A stretch of 64,000 nt of DNA, taken from assembly GCA_946185745.1 (NCBI GenBank), contig CAMHKQ010000004.1, positions 1 through 64,000 on the forward strand, given 5' to 3'. This DNA comes from an uncultured Bacteroidales bacterium. Its GTDB lineage: Bacteria; Bacteroidota; Bacteroidia; Bacteroidales; UBA932. Numbering within the stretch: the stretch's first letter is position 1; each line of letters starts with the position of its first letter. A program made the position numbers and the translations under genes. This document shows positions 48,012 to 57,621 of the stretch, piece by piece. A model generated the notes under the pieces. It saw only the letters and a program-made list of their open reading frames with translations. It was not told the DNA's origin and did not search any database.

Positions 48012-49931
48012 ATGGACAAGATCATGAAAAAATATATTTTGTTCGCTTCGTCACTGCTGCTCGCCTTCATTCTCAGCGGCTGTATCCAGGAGACTTTCCC
48101 CACCGACTACGTGCTTGACAGCCAGATAGCCCAGTCGGAATCGGCCACCGAAGGCATGATGAATGCAGTTTATTCCACCCTTTCCGGCTCCGACCCGCTC
48201 AACGACGGTCCGATGCCCTACGGCGGACTCAAGGTCATGCTCGACCACGGCACCAGCTCGCTCATCAGCCCGGGATACAACGGTTACAACACCATGCTGC
48301 AGTACTCGTACGGCAACTTCTCGTATACCAACAGGGCGAGGTGGCCGTCAGCCCTTTACTATGTATATATAAAGAGCGTCAACGACATCATCAGCCTCTA
48401 TCCCGAAGGCACCGAACTCACCGATGTCCAGAAGGGTTATCTCGGACAGTGCTATGCTTTCAGGGCCCTCTACTACATGGAGCTCACTGAAATCATGGAA
48501 TGGAAGGAACCCTCCGACCCGGTCATCACCCCGAAGCTCACCATGCCCGAGGATCCCAATCACCTGAAGAACCTCGGCGTTCCCATCGTAACGGAAACCA
48601 CCAGCAGCGAAACTGCCTCCAACAACCCCAGGGTTACAATCGACGAGAACTTCGACCTCATCTTCTCCGATCTTGCGAAGGCTGAGGAACTGCTTGCCGA
48701 CTTCGTCCGCACCGACAAGGTGCAGCCCGACCTGAGCGTCGTTTACGGCATCTACGCTCGCGCCTATCTGTATCTGGCTTCCAGGGCCAAGACTCTGGCC
48801 GCCAAGTACACCGACGAGGCTGCGCTGTGGCAGAGCTGTTACAGCTACGCACAGAAGGCCATCGAAGCTTCCAAGTGCACTCCTCTCACCGAGAGCCAGT
48901 GGCTGGATCCCGTCAACGGCTTCAACAACCGCACTTCCCAGAATTCCTGGATGCTCGCATACTCCGTGTCCGCCAGCAACACCGACGCTGTGGAAACTTC
49001 CTGGAGCCCCGCCAACATCATGGGCACCGAGACCAACTACATCGTTTACGGCTGGCGCGTAGGCCGCGGCCTCGCACGCCACTGGTATGACAGGCTGTCC
49101 GACAAGGACTGGCGCAAGAAGTCCTGGCTCGACCCCAGCTTCTTCTATGAGAGCAAGAACCAGAAACCCGGCGAGCCCTATCTGATCGAAACCGATGCCG
49201 CAGGCAATCTCATCAACAACAAGTGGAACCTCTCCGGCGACAACACCAGCAACGAGCAGTCCGCATGGTCCGACGACTATGACGGCAGGCTCTGCGACGG
49301 ATGGAAGTACGAGCTCAACAGCAGCGCTTCCTGGGTCCGCAAGCAGTGCAGCGTCGCCAACGGCTTCCTTGGATTCCCGTATCTCTACATGAACCTCAAG
49401 TTCCGTCCGCACGCAGGCGGTTGGAGTGACGTCTATACCGGCGGCATTATCGACTGGCCCATGATGCGCGTCGAGGAAATGTACTTCATCAAGGCAGAGG
49501 CCGCCCTCCATACCCAGGGTGTCGGCGCCGCCAAGAACGAACTCGAGTCCTTCATGAAGAGCTACAGGTACTCCGACTACACCTGCAACGCATCCAGCGC
49601 AGAGGACGTCCTCGAAGAGCTCATATTCGAAAAGGATATCGAGTTCTGGGGCGAAGGCGTGAACTACTTCGACGACAAGCGTCTCGAGAGGGGTCTCTAC
49701 AGGTCTTATCTCGGCTGCAACCTCACCAGGAACCAGCAGATAATCAACTGCAGCGGCATCTTCCCGGGATGGACTCCCATGTTCTCCCAGACCGAGATGA
49801 ACGCCAACACCGCGATTCTCCACTACAACACTCCGATCAATGCGGTTGCCAACTATCACGACGAGCTCACCCTCGACGAGATCAAGGCCCACTATCTGGA
49901 TCCCATTGACATCACCAAGCTCAAATTCTAA
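48012..49931 (+). CDS. SusD/RagB-like glycan-binding lipoprotein
   Basis: 639 residues with lipobox LSGC. SusD landmarks: YLGQCYAFRALYYMELTEIM, the VVYGIYARAYLYLASRAKTL helix, the MRVEEMYFIKAEAALHTQG helix near the C-terminal third, and EELIFEKDIEFWGEGVNYFD before the end. The ATG at 48012 (MDKIMKK) or 48024 (MKKYILF) may be used; both give the same signal. Partner of the SusC at 44801. Confidence 0.93.
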   Translation: MDKIMKKYILFASSLLLAFILSGCIQETFPTDYVLDSQIAQSESATEGMMNAVYSTLSGSDPLNDGPMPYGGLKVMLDHGTSSLISPGYNGYNTMLQYSYGNFSYTNRARWPSALYYVYIKSVNDIISLYPEGTELTDVQKGYLGQCYAFRALYYMELTEIMEWKEPSDPVITPKLTMPEDPNHLKNLGVPIVTETTSSETASNNPRVTIDENFDLIFSDLAKAEELLADFVRTDKVQPDLSVVYGIYARAYLYLASRAKTLAAKYTDEAALWQSCYSYAQKAIEASKCTPLTESQWLDPVNGFNNRTSQNSWMLAYSVSASNTDAVETSWSPANIMGTETNYIVYGWRVGRGLARHWYDRLSDKDWRKKSWLDPSFFYESKNQKPGEPYLIETDAAGNLINNKWNLSGDNTSNEQSAWSDDYDGRLCDGWKYELNSSASWVRKQCSVANGFLGFPYLYMNLKFRPHAGGWSDVYTGGIIDWPMMRVEEMYFIKAEAALHTQGVGAAKNELESFMKSYRYSDYTCNASSAEDVLEELIFEKDIEFWGEGVNYFDDKRLERGLYRSYLGCNLTRNQQIINCSGIFPGWTPMFSQTEMNANTAILHYNTPINAVANYHDELTLDEIKAHYLDPIDITKLKF

Positions 49932-49943
49932 ACAGTGGATATC

Positions 49944-50834
49944 ATGAAACTTTTCAGTAAATTATTCATATCCGCGATTGCTGCGGCAGGTGTTCTCGCC
50001 TTCGCTTCCTGCACCGAAGAACAGGAGCCGATCGGCGGAGGCTCCAGCACCGAGAGCTTCTTCTTCAAGCAGACCCTCAACTACAACCTGCTCACGAATC
50101 CCGAAATCAATATCCCGGTCGTACGACTCGGAAACTCCGGCGACCTCACCGTGAACGTCACTTCCACGGGAGATCCCGAATTCACCGTGCCTTCCTCCGT
50201 CACCATCAAGGACGGCGACCGCACCGGATATCTGGCAGTCACCTACAACCAGTCCAGCCTGCAGTACAACAAGCTGTACAATCTTGCAATCAAGATTTCA
50301 GGCTTCACCTCCATTTATGGCTATGAAACCGCCGACGTCACCATCGAGTGGCCCACTTCGTTCTTCTCCTATGGTACCGGCGGAATCGAAGAAGGCTGGT
50401 GGGGCGAGTTCGAAGAGAAGGAACTGTTCGTAAGGGACTACGCCAACAACGTATACCAGTGCTACCTTCCCGAATGCTGGGGCCACGACTCCGGCGGCAA
50501 GGAGGCAGGTTACCCGGTTCAGGACTACGTGTTCTACTGGAACACCGCCACCAACATGCTCTATGTGCCTCTCCAGGCCATGGGCTGCGAAGACTGGTGC
50601 ATCGCCGACAAGGGTTCCATCGCCTGCAAGTTCGGAGGCCCCGACTACGCCGAAGGCTCTGCCGAATGGATGGACTACATCGACAACTTCTACAAGCAGA
50701 ACACCGACTTCGAGCATCCGTACTTCGATCCCGAGAAGAAGATCTTCTATCTCAGCAACTCCGCTGCGGTTTCCCCGGCGACCGGTGAAATCGTCTACGG
50801 TGACGCCGTATTCGACAAGTACACCCTTGACTAA
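49944..50834 (+). CDS. PUL-associated surface lipoprotein
   Basis: 296 residues with lipobox FASC. The mature N-terminus has a Calx-beta/Ig-like strand pattern (INIPVVRLGNSGDLTVNVTS; FTVPSSVTIKDGDRTGYLAV). The C-terminal half is Trp/Tyr/Gly-rich (GGIEEGWWGEFEEKELFVRD), plausible for glycan binding. Its place after SusD matches SusE/F-type surface glycan-binding proteins, but no named family is recognised. Start at 49944 rather than the upstream GTG at 49935. A strong terminator follows 11 bp after the stop. Confidence 0.7.
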   Translation: MKLFSKLFISAIAAAGVLAFASCTEEQEPIGGGSSTESFFFKQTLNYNLLTNPEINIPVVRLGNSGDLTVNVTSTGDPEFTVPSSVTIKDGDRTGYLAVTYNQSSLQYNKLYNLAIKISGFTSIYGYETADVTIEWPTSFFSYGTGGIEEGWWGEFEEKELFVRDYANNVYQCYLPECWGHDSGGKEAGYPVQDYVFYWNTATNMLYVPLQAMGCEDWCIADKGSIACKFGGPDYAEGSAEWMDYIDNFYKQNTDFEHPYFDPEKKIFYLSNSAAVSPATGEIVYGDAVFDKYTLD

Positions 50835-50845
50835 TTTTCTCATAA

Positions 50846-50876
50846 GCAGCCCGCGAAGCGCTTTGCGGGCTGCTTT
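50846..50876 (+). terminator. Rho-independent terminator between the lipoprotein and GH89 genes
   Basis: GCAGCCCGC (50846-50854) pairs perfectly with GCGGGCTGC (50865-50873) across a 10-nt loop; TTT follows. The short T-run suggests partial termination and read-through into the GH89 gene 12 bp downstream, giving it lower expression. Confidence 0.6.
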
Positions 50877-50887
50877 ACCATGAGATT

Positions 50888-53125
50888 ATGAAAAAGATAC
50901 TTCTATTGCTGGCCATAGGGCTGGCAGTTGCGGCGTGTGGCCCCAAATCATCTGACGACGCCGAGGCTCAGGCGGCCAAAGCATTGGCAGAGAGGGTTTT
51001 AGGCCCAAAGGCGAAACACTTCGTCTTCCAAACCGCAACCCGCCCTGATGTACAGAAAGACTGGTACCGGCTATCCAGTAAGGACGGCAGGATACTGGTG
51101 GAAGGAAACGACGCCAATTCAATGGCCGTGGCCCTGAACCACTATCTGAAGTACTACTGCAAAGTGGAATACGGCTGGTTCCTGGGCGATTCTTTCACCC
51201 TTCCCGCAAGGCTTCCGAAGCTCCCCGCTCCGGTGGAAGGCACGGCGAAGGTCAGGGACCGTTTCTTCCTCAACTACTGCACCTTCGGCTACACCATGCC
51301 GTGGTGGCAGTGGGCGGACTGGGAGCACTTCATCGACTGGATGGCCCTCAACGGCGTGAATCTGCCGCTGGCCATCACGGGACAGGAGAGCATCTGGTTC
51401 AAGATCTGGACAGGAATGGGCCTGGACCCGGACGAAGTGAAAGCGTATTTCACCGGACCGTCGCATCTGCCCTGGCACCGCATGCAGAACATCGACCGCT
51501 GGGGAGGACCCCTTCCCGACGGCTGGCTGGACAGGCAGCTGGAGCTCCAGAAGCAGATATGCGAACGTGAACGCGAGCTGAACATGAAGCCCGTACTGCC
51601 CGCATTTGCCGGTCATGTGCCTGCAGAGCTGGCAAAGGTATATCCCGATGCGAAACTGACCAAGCTGGAGGCATGGAGCGGTTATCCCGATGAATACGCC
51701 TGCACTTTCCTGGACCCGATGGATCCCCTTTACACGGAAATACAGAAGAAGTTCGTGGCGCTCGAAAGCGAGATTTACGGGACTGACCATATTTACGGTA
51801 TCGACATCTTCAACGAACTAACTCCCCCCAGCTGGGAGCCCGATTACCTGGCCAGGGTGAGCAAGCAGGTCGACGAAAGCCTGCTGGCCGCGGATCCCGA
51901 CGCCATCTGGCTGCAGATGGGCTGGATGTTCTACAACGACCGCGACAAGTGGACCGACGAGAGGGTGCACGCATATCTCACCTCCTTCCCGGTGGAGAAG
52001 CAGCTCATGCTCGACTACTACTGCGAAAGGCAGGAAGTCTGGCGCCGTACCGACAGCTTCCACGGCGTGCCGTACATCTGGTGCTACCTCGGAAACTTCG
52101 GCGGCAACACCGCGATGGTAGGCCAGATAAGGCGAGTCAATTCGTTGATAGACAAGACATTCGAAGAAGGAGGCAGCAATTTCACCGGTCTGGGAGCAAC
52201 GCTCGAGGGCTTCGACTGCAACCCCTTCATGTACGAGTTCATCTTCGAGAAGGCCTGGCAGATTTCCTCCTGGCCCGACGGCGGAATCACAGACGTCACC
52301 GACAGCATTCCGCTGTGGACCACAGCTCTTGCCGAGCAGCGTGCCGGCGGCGCGTCCGAAGAGGCCAAAGAGGCCTGGAAGATACTGATAGACAGCGTGT
52401 ACATCGGCCGCTCCACTCCCGGACAGTCGCCCTATCTGAGCCAGAGGCCGAACATCGGCAGGTCGCGCACCTACTACTGCAACGCCAGGATCGAATACCG
52501 CAATTCCAACCTGGCGCTGGCGCTGGAGAAGCTGCTGGAGGTGAACGGCAGGAATTCCGCCTACACCTTCGACCTCGCCAATGTCACCAGGCAGCTGCTG
52601 GCCAATTACTTCGGCGACCTCAAACTCCGCTACGACAAGGCTTACGGAGAGAGGGACCGCAAGACCATGAAGGCCCTTTCATCCGAAATGCTCTCCGTGA
52701 TGGACGACATCGACCGCGTAATCGCCACTCACCCCTATTTCCTTGTGGGCAAATGGATTGCAGACGCCCGCTCGTGGGGAAGCACTCCTGCCGAAAAGGA
52801 TTACTTCGAGTCGAACGCACGCAATCTCATCACCACCTGGAGCGACAAGGACCAGCTGCTGAACGACTATGCGGCCCGTACCCTGAACGGACTCACCGCC
52901 ACCTTCTACAAGGTTCGCTGGGAGAAGTTCTTCAAGGCCATGGAGGCCTGCCTCGACGAGGGTGCCGAATGGGACGACGCCCATTACAATGCCTTCTGCG
53001 AGGATGTCACCACCTTTGAAAAGAGCTGGTGGACCGACCGCACCGGCACCTTCCCGGCGAAGCCGTCAGGCGACGCAAAAGCAATTGCTGCAGAACTTTT
53101 CGCAAAGTATAAGGATAAGTTCTGA
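50888..53125 (+). CDS. GH89 alpha-N-acetylglucosaminidase, lipoprotein
   Basis: 745 residues with lipobox VAAC. The NAGLU three-domain layout is present: N-terminal alpha/beta domain (about 30-110), TIM barrel (about 115-440: FLNYCTFGYTMPWWQWADWE; WMALNGVNLPLAITGQE; LPAFAGHVPAEL) and C-terminal helical domain (about 450-740). Catalytic glutamates fit IDIFNELTPPS and GLGATLEGFDCNP. It releases terminal alpha-GlcNAc, as in heparan sulfate and gastric-mucin alpha-1,4-GlcNAc. Follows the SusC/SusD/lipoprotein series, so it likely defines the substrate of this PUL. Confidence 0.93.
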   Translation: MKKILLLLAIGLAVAACGPKSSDDAEAQAAKALAERVLGPKAKHFVFQTATRPDVQKDWYRLSSKDGRILVEGNDANSMAVALNHYLKYYCKVEYGWFLGDSFTLPARLPKLPAPVEGTAKVRDRFFLNYCTFGYTMPWWQWADWEHFIDWMALNGVNLPLAITGQESIWFKIWTGMGLDPDEVKAYFTGPSHLPWHRMQNIDRWGGPLPDGWLDRQLELQKQICERERELNMKPVLPAFAGHVPAELAKVYPDAKLTKLEAWSGYPDEYACTFLDPMDPLYTEIQKKFVALESEIYGTDHIYGIDIFNELTPPSWEPDYLARVSKQVDESLLAADPDAIWLQMGWMFYNDRDKWTDERVHAYLTSFPVEKQLMLDYYCERQEVWRRTDSFHGVPYIWCYLGNFGGNTAMVGQIRRVNSLIDKTFEEGGSNFTGLGATLEGFDCNPFMYEFIFEKAWQISSWPDGGITDVTDSIPLWTTALAEQRAGGASEEAKEAWKILIDSVYIGRSTPGQSPYLSQRPNIGRSRTYYCNARIEYRNSNLALALEKLLEVNGRNSAYTFDLANVTRQLLANYFGDLKLRYDKAYGERDRKTMKALSSEMLSVMDDIDRVIATHPYFLVGKWIADARSWGSTPAEKDYFESNARNLITTWSDKDQLLNDYAARTLNGLTATFYKVRWEKFFKAMEACLDEGAEWDDAHYNAFCEDVTTFEKSWWTDRTGTFPAKPSGDAKAIAAELFAKYKDKF

Positions 53126-53160
53126 ACAATATACCGCACTAATTCTTTTCATTTGAGATT

Positions 53161-53198
53161 CTGCCGGCCCCGAAGGTATTTCGCGACCGGCAGTTTTT
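53161..53198 (+). terminator. Rho-independent terminator after GH89
   Basis: CTGCCGG (53161-53167) pairs with CCGGCAG (53187-53193), followed by TTTTT. Confidence 0.65.
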
Positions 53199-53211
53199 CG
53201 CAGTTGAACAA

Positions 53212-53288
53212 TAGCCAGCAGCAACGCTCCCGTCGCTTCGCGACCCTATTCCGGGTAAAGGTCGCTTTTGCTGCAGGCTATTTTTTTT
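53212..53288 (+). terminator. Second, long hairpin terminator just before the radA promoter
   Basis: TAGCCAGCAGCAA (53212-53224) pairs with TTGCTGCAGGCTA (53268-53280, one mismatch). An inner GCGACC/GGTCGC stem lies at 53240-53245/53260-53265. Eight T follow (53281-53288). Together with the terminator at 53161 it isolates radA from the PUL. Confidence 0.6.
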
Positions 53289-53289
53289 G

Positions 53290-53297
53290 TAACTTTG
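53290..53297 (+). promoter_or_regulatory. -7 promoter box of radA (TAACTTTG)
   Basis: TAACTTTG begins 2 nt after the terminator T-run and ends 6 nt before the radA ATG; leaderless geometry. Confidence 0.6.
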
Positions 53298-53303
53298 AAA
53301 GCT

Positions 53304-54686
53304 ATGGCAAAGACAAAGACAGTTTGGTACTGCACCAATTGCGGGAACGAGTATCCCCAGTTCCTGGGAAGGTGCCCCGCGTGCGGGGAATGGAACACGA
53401 TGAAGGAGATGACGGTGGAGCCGAAGAAGGGCGCCGCCGGCACGAAGGGCGTGGCAAAGGCCGTATCGACCGAGCGCAAGCCGCTGAGGCTCAAGGAAAT
53501 CGACTATTCGAAGGAAGAGCGCATCAGCCTCGGAATGCCCGAGGTGGACAGGCTGCTCGGCGGGGGCATGGTACCGGGCTCCCTGGTGCTCATAGGCGGC
53601 GAGCCGGGCATAGGAAAGAGCACCCTTTCGCTTCAGATTCCGCTTTGCGCAAAAGACTTGGACACCCTGTATGTAACGGGCGAGGAAAGCGCCAGGCAGG
53701 TGAAGATGAGGGCCAACCGGCTCTCCGGAAGCAACGCCGGAAGCGAGGTGCAGGACAACATCAACATCTACTGCGAAACGCTGATAGACAACGTTATAGC
53801 GGAAGCGACCGAAAGCAGGCCGGGCCTGATGATAGTCGACTCCGTACAGACAATGTACACCGAAAGCGTCGATTCCGCCCCGGGTTCGGTGAGCCAGATA
53901 AAGGAAGTCGCCGCAATGCTTCTGCGCTTTGCCAAGGAAACAGGGGTTCCGGTAATCCTGATAGGCCACATCACCAAGGACGGTTTCATCGCAGGCCCGA
54001 AAATCCTCGAACACATCGTGGACGTGGTGCTCCAGTTCGAGGGCGAAAACCGGGGCTCGTACAGGATACTCCGCAGCATCAAGAACCGCTTCGGCAGCAC
54101 CAGCGAGATTGCGGTGTTCGAAATGACGGGCGTGGGTCTACGAGAAGTCGCCAACCCCTCCGAGCTGCTCATTCCGCTGCACGGCGAAGGTCTCAGCGGA
54201 GCGGCAATATGTGCGTCGCTCGACGGCACCAGGCCGCTTCTGTTCGAGGTTCAGGCGCTGGTGTCGTCGGCTGTCTACGGAACCGCACAGCGCAGCGCTA
54301 CAGGGTTCGACTACAGACGCCTGAACATGCTCCTGGCAGTCCTCGAAAAGAGGGCGGGATTCCATCTTGCGGCAAAGGACGTCTTCCTGAACATGGCCGG
54401 GGGGCTCAAGGTAAGCGAACCGGCGGCCGACCTTGCCGTGGTGGCCGCGGTGCTTTCCAGCAACTTCGACTTCGCCCTCCCGGCGGACGTCTGCTTTGCC
54501 GGAGAGGTGGGCCTGAGCGGCGAAATCCGCCCGGTCCCCCAGACCGACCGGCGCGTGGCCGAAGCAGCCCGTCTCGGCTTCAAAAAAATCTATGTGAGCA
54601 GTTTCGAAAAGCTTCCGAAGCTTGAAGGCATAACGGTCACAAAGGTCGCGGACATCCCCGAACTGGTCAAAAAACTTTTCAAGTAG
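53304..54686 (+). CDS. radA: DNA repair protein RadA
   Basis: 460 residues. A C4 zinc finger (WYCTNCGNEYPQFLGRCPAC) lies at residues 8-27. Walker A GGEPGIGKST, Walker B GLMIVDSVQ, the RadA-specific KNRFGS motif and a C-terminal Lon-protease-like domain (about 290-455) follow. RadA drives branch migration of recombination intermediates. Start at 53304 (MAKTKTVWYC); an upstream in-frame start would lie within the terminator. Confidence 0.96.
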   Translation: MAKTKTVWYCTNCGNEYPQFLGRCPACGEWNTMKEMTVEPKKGAAGTKGVAKAVSTERKPLRLKEIDYSKEERISLGMPEVDRLLGGGMVPGSLVLIGGEPGIGKSTLSLQIPLCAKDLDTLYVTGEESARQVKMRANRLSGSNAGSEVQDNINIYCETLIDNVIAEATESRPGLMIVDSVQTMYTESVDSAPGSVSQIKEVAAMLLRFAKETGVPVILIGHITKDGFIAGPKILEHIVDVVLQFEGENRGSYRILRSIKNRFGSTSEIAVFEMTGVGLREVANPSELLIPLHGEGLSGAAICASLDGTRPLLFEVQALVSSAVYGTAQRSATGFDYRRLNMLLAVLEKRAGFHLAAKDVFLNMAGGLKVSEPAADLAVVAAVLSSNFDFALPADVCFAGEVGLSGEIRPVPQTDRRVAEAARLGFKKIYVSSFEKLPKLEGITVTKVADIPELVKKLFK

Positions 54687-54709
54687 AGGATTTTTTTCCT
54701 ACCTTTACA

Positions 54710-54717
54710 TTTAACAA
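54710..54717 (+). promoter_or_regulatory. -7-like box of the porin operon (TACCTTTA)
   Basis: TACCTTTA after a T-tract, 43 nt before the ATG at 54761; last base deviates from TAnnTTTG. Confidence 0.4.
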
Positions 54718-54760
54718 CGCACAAAATACAATTAACCAAAACCATTTAATAATTTGATCT

Positions 54761-56122
54761 ATGCGTAAACTCTTACTCATTCTTGCAACGCTGACGCTCG
54801 CTGCAACAGCAGCATTCGGTCAGCAGAAGTACAATCAGTACGGTGTTGCAGTGCAGTCCGACCGCCTCGACGTCGAAGCCCAGGACGGCATTCTGGTCAT
54901 GGAGTCTCCCAACACCGCCTACAAACTCTGGTTCGACGTCCGTGCACAGGCAGACGCCGCCGTTTACTTCGGCGCACCCGACTATGCCGACGCCATCGGT
55001 AACGGCACCAGCATCCGCCGCGCCCGTTTTGCCGTCAAGGGCCAGATAGACGAGAAATGGTACGGCGAGTTCGACATGGACCTGGCCAACGGCCTCGTGG
55101 AGCTCAAAGACGCCATCATCCGCTACACCGGCATCCCCAACCTCGACCTTCAGGTGGGTAACTTCAAGGAGAACTTCTCCATCCAGCGCAACACCACCAG
55201 CCGCTACCTCCAGTTCATGGAGAGGCCGATGGTCTGCTCCGCCCTCGCTCCCTCGCGTCATTTGGGCGTGAACGCCAAGTATGCCAAGGACTGGATCTGG
55301 ATCTCCGCAGGCGCATTCACCACTGAAATCGCAGGTGAGGAGGAATGGACCAACATCGCCGACAACAACAAGGACTATGGCCGTAACAGCGGCTACTCCC
55401 TCACCGGCAAGCTCGTCTTCCGTCCCCTCTACAAGGCGAAGAACGCAAGCCTCCACCTCGGCGGCGCAGTTTCCTACCGCACTCCCATCACCAGCGTGGC
55501 TACCGGCGAATGGGGCTTCTACCGTGCCAGCGCCCGCAATTCCACCAGCATCAACCGCAAGAAGTACCTCGACACCAACACCCTTCCCGGCTACGACCAC
55601 AACCTCCTCTGGACCGCTGAACTCGCAGGCCACTGGGGCGGTCTCCGCTACGAGGCTGCCTACATTGGCGACAACGTGTTCTTCAAGAAGGACGCCGTCG
55701 ATCCCGCCACCAAGCACTTCGGCGGCTGGTACGTACAGGCAGGCTACCTGCTCTTCGGCGGCAGCCAGCGCTACGACGCCAACGGCGGCAAATACACCAA
55801 GATCAGGCCCGGCGGAAAGTGCGGCGACCTCGAACTCTGCCTCCGCTATGAGACCGTCGACCTCAACGACGGCGAAGTATTCGGCGGCTCGGCCGAAGCT
55901 TACGCAGTAGGCCTCAACTGGTGGGTGAACAACAACGTGAAGTTCCAGCTCAACTACCAGTTCAACAACAACGACCGCTATGCCAACGGCAAGGGCAAGC
56001 TCAATGTCGGCCACGACTCCACCGGTGCCCCCACCAGGGACTACACCAAGGTCGTGGAGCCCACCGGCAAGGCTGGCGTGGACTACAGCATGATAGCTCT
56101 CCGCTGTGAAATCGACTTCTAA
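54761..56122 (+). CDS. OprO/OprP-type phosphate-selective porin
   Basis: 453 residues with a signal peptide (MRKLLLILATLTLAATAAFG). The barrel shows OprO/P features: SIRRARFAVKGQIDEKWYGE, FDMDLANGLVELKDAIIRYT, LDLQVGNFKENFSIQRNTTS and MERPMVCSALAPSRHLGVNA. Pseudomonas OprP and OprO pass phosphate and polyphosphate; selectivity here is inferred from family. It ends IALRCEIDF with a terminal Phe. First gene of a six-gene operon with two CYTH-like proteins and an anion transporter. Confidence 0.88.
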   Translation: MRKLLLILATLTLAATAAFGQQKYNQYGVAVQSDRLDVEAQDGILVMESPNTAYKLWFDVRAQADAAVYFGAPDYADAIGNGTSIRRARFAVKGQIDEKWYGEFDMDLANGLVELKDAIIRYTGIPNLDLQVGNFKENFSIQRNTTSRYLQFMERPMVCSALAPSRHLGVNAKYAKDWIWISAGAFTTEIAGEEEWTNIADNNKDYGRNSGYSLTGKLVFRPLYKAKNASLHLGGAVSYRTPITSVATGEWGFYRASARNSTSINRKKYLDTNTLPGYDHNLLWTAELAGHWGGLRYEAAYIGDNVFFKKDAVDPATKHFGGWYVQAGYLLFGGSQRYDANGGKYTKIRPGGKCGDLELCLRYETVDLNDGEVFGGSAEAYAVGLNWWVNNNVKFQLNYQFNNNDRYANGKGKLNVGHDSTGAPTRDYTKVVEPTGKAGVDYSMIALRCEIDF

Positions 56123-56141
56123 CCATTAATTCCGAACGATC

Positions 56142-56966
56142 ATGAAAAAGATATTCTTCATTGCCACTGCAGCCATCCTGGCTTTCACGGGCTGCGTAAA
56201 GGACGAAATCTACAAAGGCCCCTCTTCCATCGACAAGGTGGTCTTCACTCCCGAGGCGCCCACTTCGCATGACGCCGTCACCGTGACCGCGACTGTTTCC
56301 GGCCTCCAGGCCGTCACGTCCGCCACGCTCAAGTACAACGGCACCGACGCCGCCATGACCGGCTCCGGCAGCAACTGGAGCGCCGTCATCCCGGCTCAGC
56401 CCGACGGCACCGATGTCAGCTTCACCGTCACCGTAGTGAACGAAGCCGGCTTCACCACCACCTCCGACAATTATACCTTCAAGGTAGGCGATCCCGCCAC
56501 CGACTGGAGCAAGCTCAAACTCAACGAGGTTTACGGCGCAGGCGCCGACGAAGAGAAATTCTTCGAGCTCTACAACGGCAGCGACTTCCCCATCAAACTC
56601 ACCGGCGTCACCATCAACAAGGACGAGTCCCTCACCTGGACCGGCATCGACGGCGAGGTAGTTGAGCCCAAGGGCTTCTTCGCCATCGTAGGCGGCAAGG
56701 GCACCACCCCGAGGGGCTTCAGCAGCGGCTTCTCCGCCAAGAAGAGCGTCCTCATCGAGCTCTTCTCGCCCGACGGCACCAAGCTCGACCAGTTCCAGCG
56801 CGGCGACAAGGACGACAGCGGCGCATGGGGCGCATCCCTCTCCAACAACAAGGGTTCCTGGAGCCGCATTCCCGACGGCACCGGCAAGTGGATGATCACC
56901 GCAACCTTCACCCCCGGCGCGGCCAACTCCACCGACGGCACCGACGATCCCGATGTCAAACAGTAA
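56142..56966 (+). CDS. Lamin-tail-domain lipoprotein
   Basis: 274 residues with lipobox FTGC. An Ig-like domain (about 28-115: VVFTPEAPTSHDAVTVTATV) is followed by a lamin-tail domain (about 125-265: LKLNEVYGAGADEEKFFELY; NGSDFPIKLTGVTI; FFAIVGGKG). Bacterial LTDs often sit on extracellular nucleases or phosphatases; here no enzyme domain is fused. Probably an accessory outer-membrane or periplasmic factor for the porin 19 nt upstream. Confidence 0.8.
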   Translation: MKKIFFIATAAILAFTGCVKDEIYKGPSSIDKVVFTPEAPTSHDAVTVTATVSGLQAVTSATLKYNGTDAAMTGSGSNWSAVIPAQPDGTDVSFTVTVVNEAGFTTTSDNYTFKVGDPATDWSKLKLNEVYGAGADEEKFFELYNGSDFPIKLTGVTINKDESLTWTGIDGEVVEPKGFFAIVGGKGTTPRGFSSGFSAKKSVLIELFSPDGTKLDQFQRGDKDDSGAWGASLSNNKGSWSRIPDGTGKWMITATFTPGAANSTDGTDDPDVKQ

Positions 56967-56978
56967 AACCGACGGATT

Positions 56979-57617
56979 ATGGCAGATCTTAAGATAGGTG
57001 AAGAGAGCAAGCCGCGCTTCGAATTCCGCAGCTTCGGCCAGTGCTTCTGCGCTGCGCACAAGAGGATGGCACGCCTTTCCGTCCCCGTCCCCGAAAAGGT
57101 CTGGGAGCGCACCAGCGACGAGATTTACATCATCTCCGCCAAGAACGACATCAACAACACCAAGATCCGCAACGGCAAGATGGACATCAAGACCTATGTC
57201 CAGACCGTCGACGGCTTCGAGCAGTGGAACCCCCTCATGAAGGGTGAATTCCCCATCAGCCGCGAAGTGCTCGAAAAGGAAGTGTTCCCCGCCTTCATGG
57301 TGGAGATGCCGAAGCTCGACAAGGACACCTACACCTATGACGAATTCATCGCCATGGTGAAGGCCTGCCCCGACCTCGCAGCGGTAAGGGTGCACAAGCA
57401 GCGCTTCGGCTACATGGTGAACAACACCATCTGCGAAGTGGGCAACGTGCTCATCAACGGCGCCAAGGTGGTCACCATCAACAGCGAATCCACCGAAATC
57501 GAAGACATCAAGAAAACCGTCGCGGACTGCGGCCTCGAAGGGGTTGAGAACATCAACTACCTGCAGGCCATCAAGCGCGTGATCGGTATGATTGACAAAC
57601 CCCTTGCAAACGAATAG
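56979..57617 (+). CDS. Divergent CYTH-like protein of unknown function
   Basis: 212 residues, cytosolic. I see a CYTH/triphosphate-tunnel-like strand order: FEFRSFG near the start, then KIRNGKMDIKTYVQTV, then HKQRFGYMVNNTICEVGNVL and KVVTINSESTEIE, which resemble the R-x-K, K-x-R-x-x-Y and E-x-D/E-x-E strands of CYTH proteins. The usual E-x-E-x-K signature is not exact, so assignment to the fold is inference. A clear CYTH gene starts 4 nt later, which makes a functional pair plausible. No catalytic claim is made. Confidence 0.55.
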   Translation: MADLKIGEESKPRFEFRSFGQCFCAAHKRMARLSVPVPEKVWERTSDEIYIISAKNDINNTKIRNGKMDIKTYVQTVDGFEQWNPLMKGEFPISREVLEKEVFPAFMVEMPKLDKDTYTYDEFIAMVKACPDLAAVRVHKQRFGYMVNNTICEVGNVLINGAKVVTINSESTEIEDIKKTVADCGLEGVENINYLQAIKRVIGMIDKPLANE

Positions 57618-57621
57618 CGCC

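Noticed and set aside
48348..49892. 514-residue minus-strand ORF opposite susD
   Set aside because: Val/Glu/Gly-biased composition typical of antisense frames; fully covered by a confident SusD gene.
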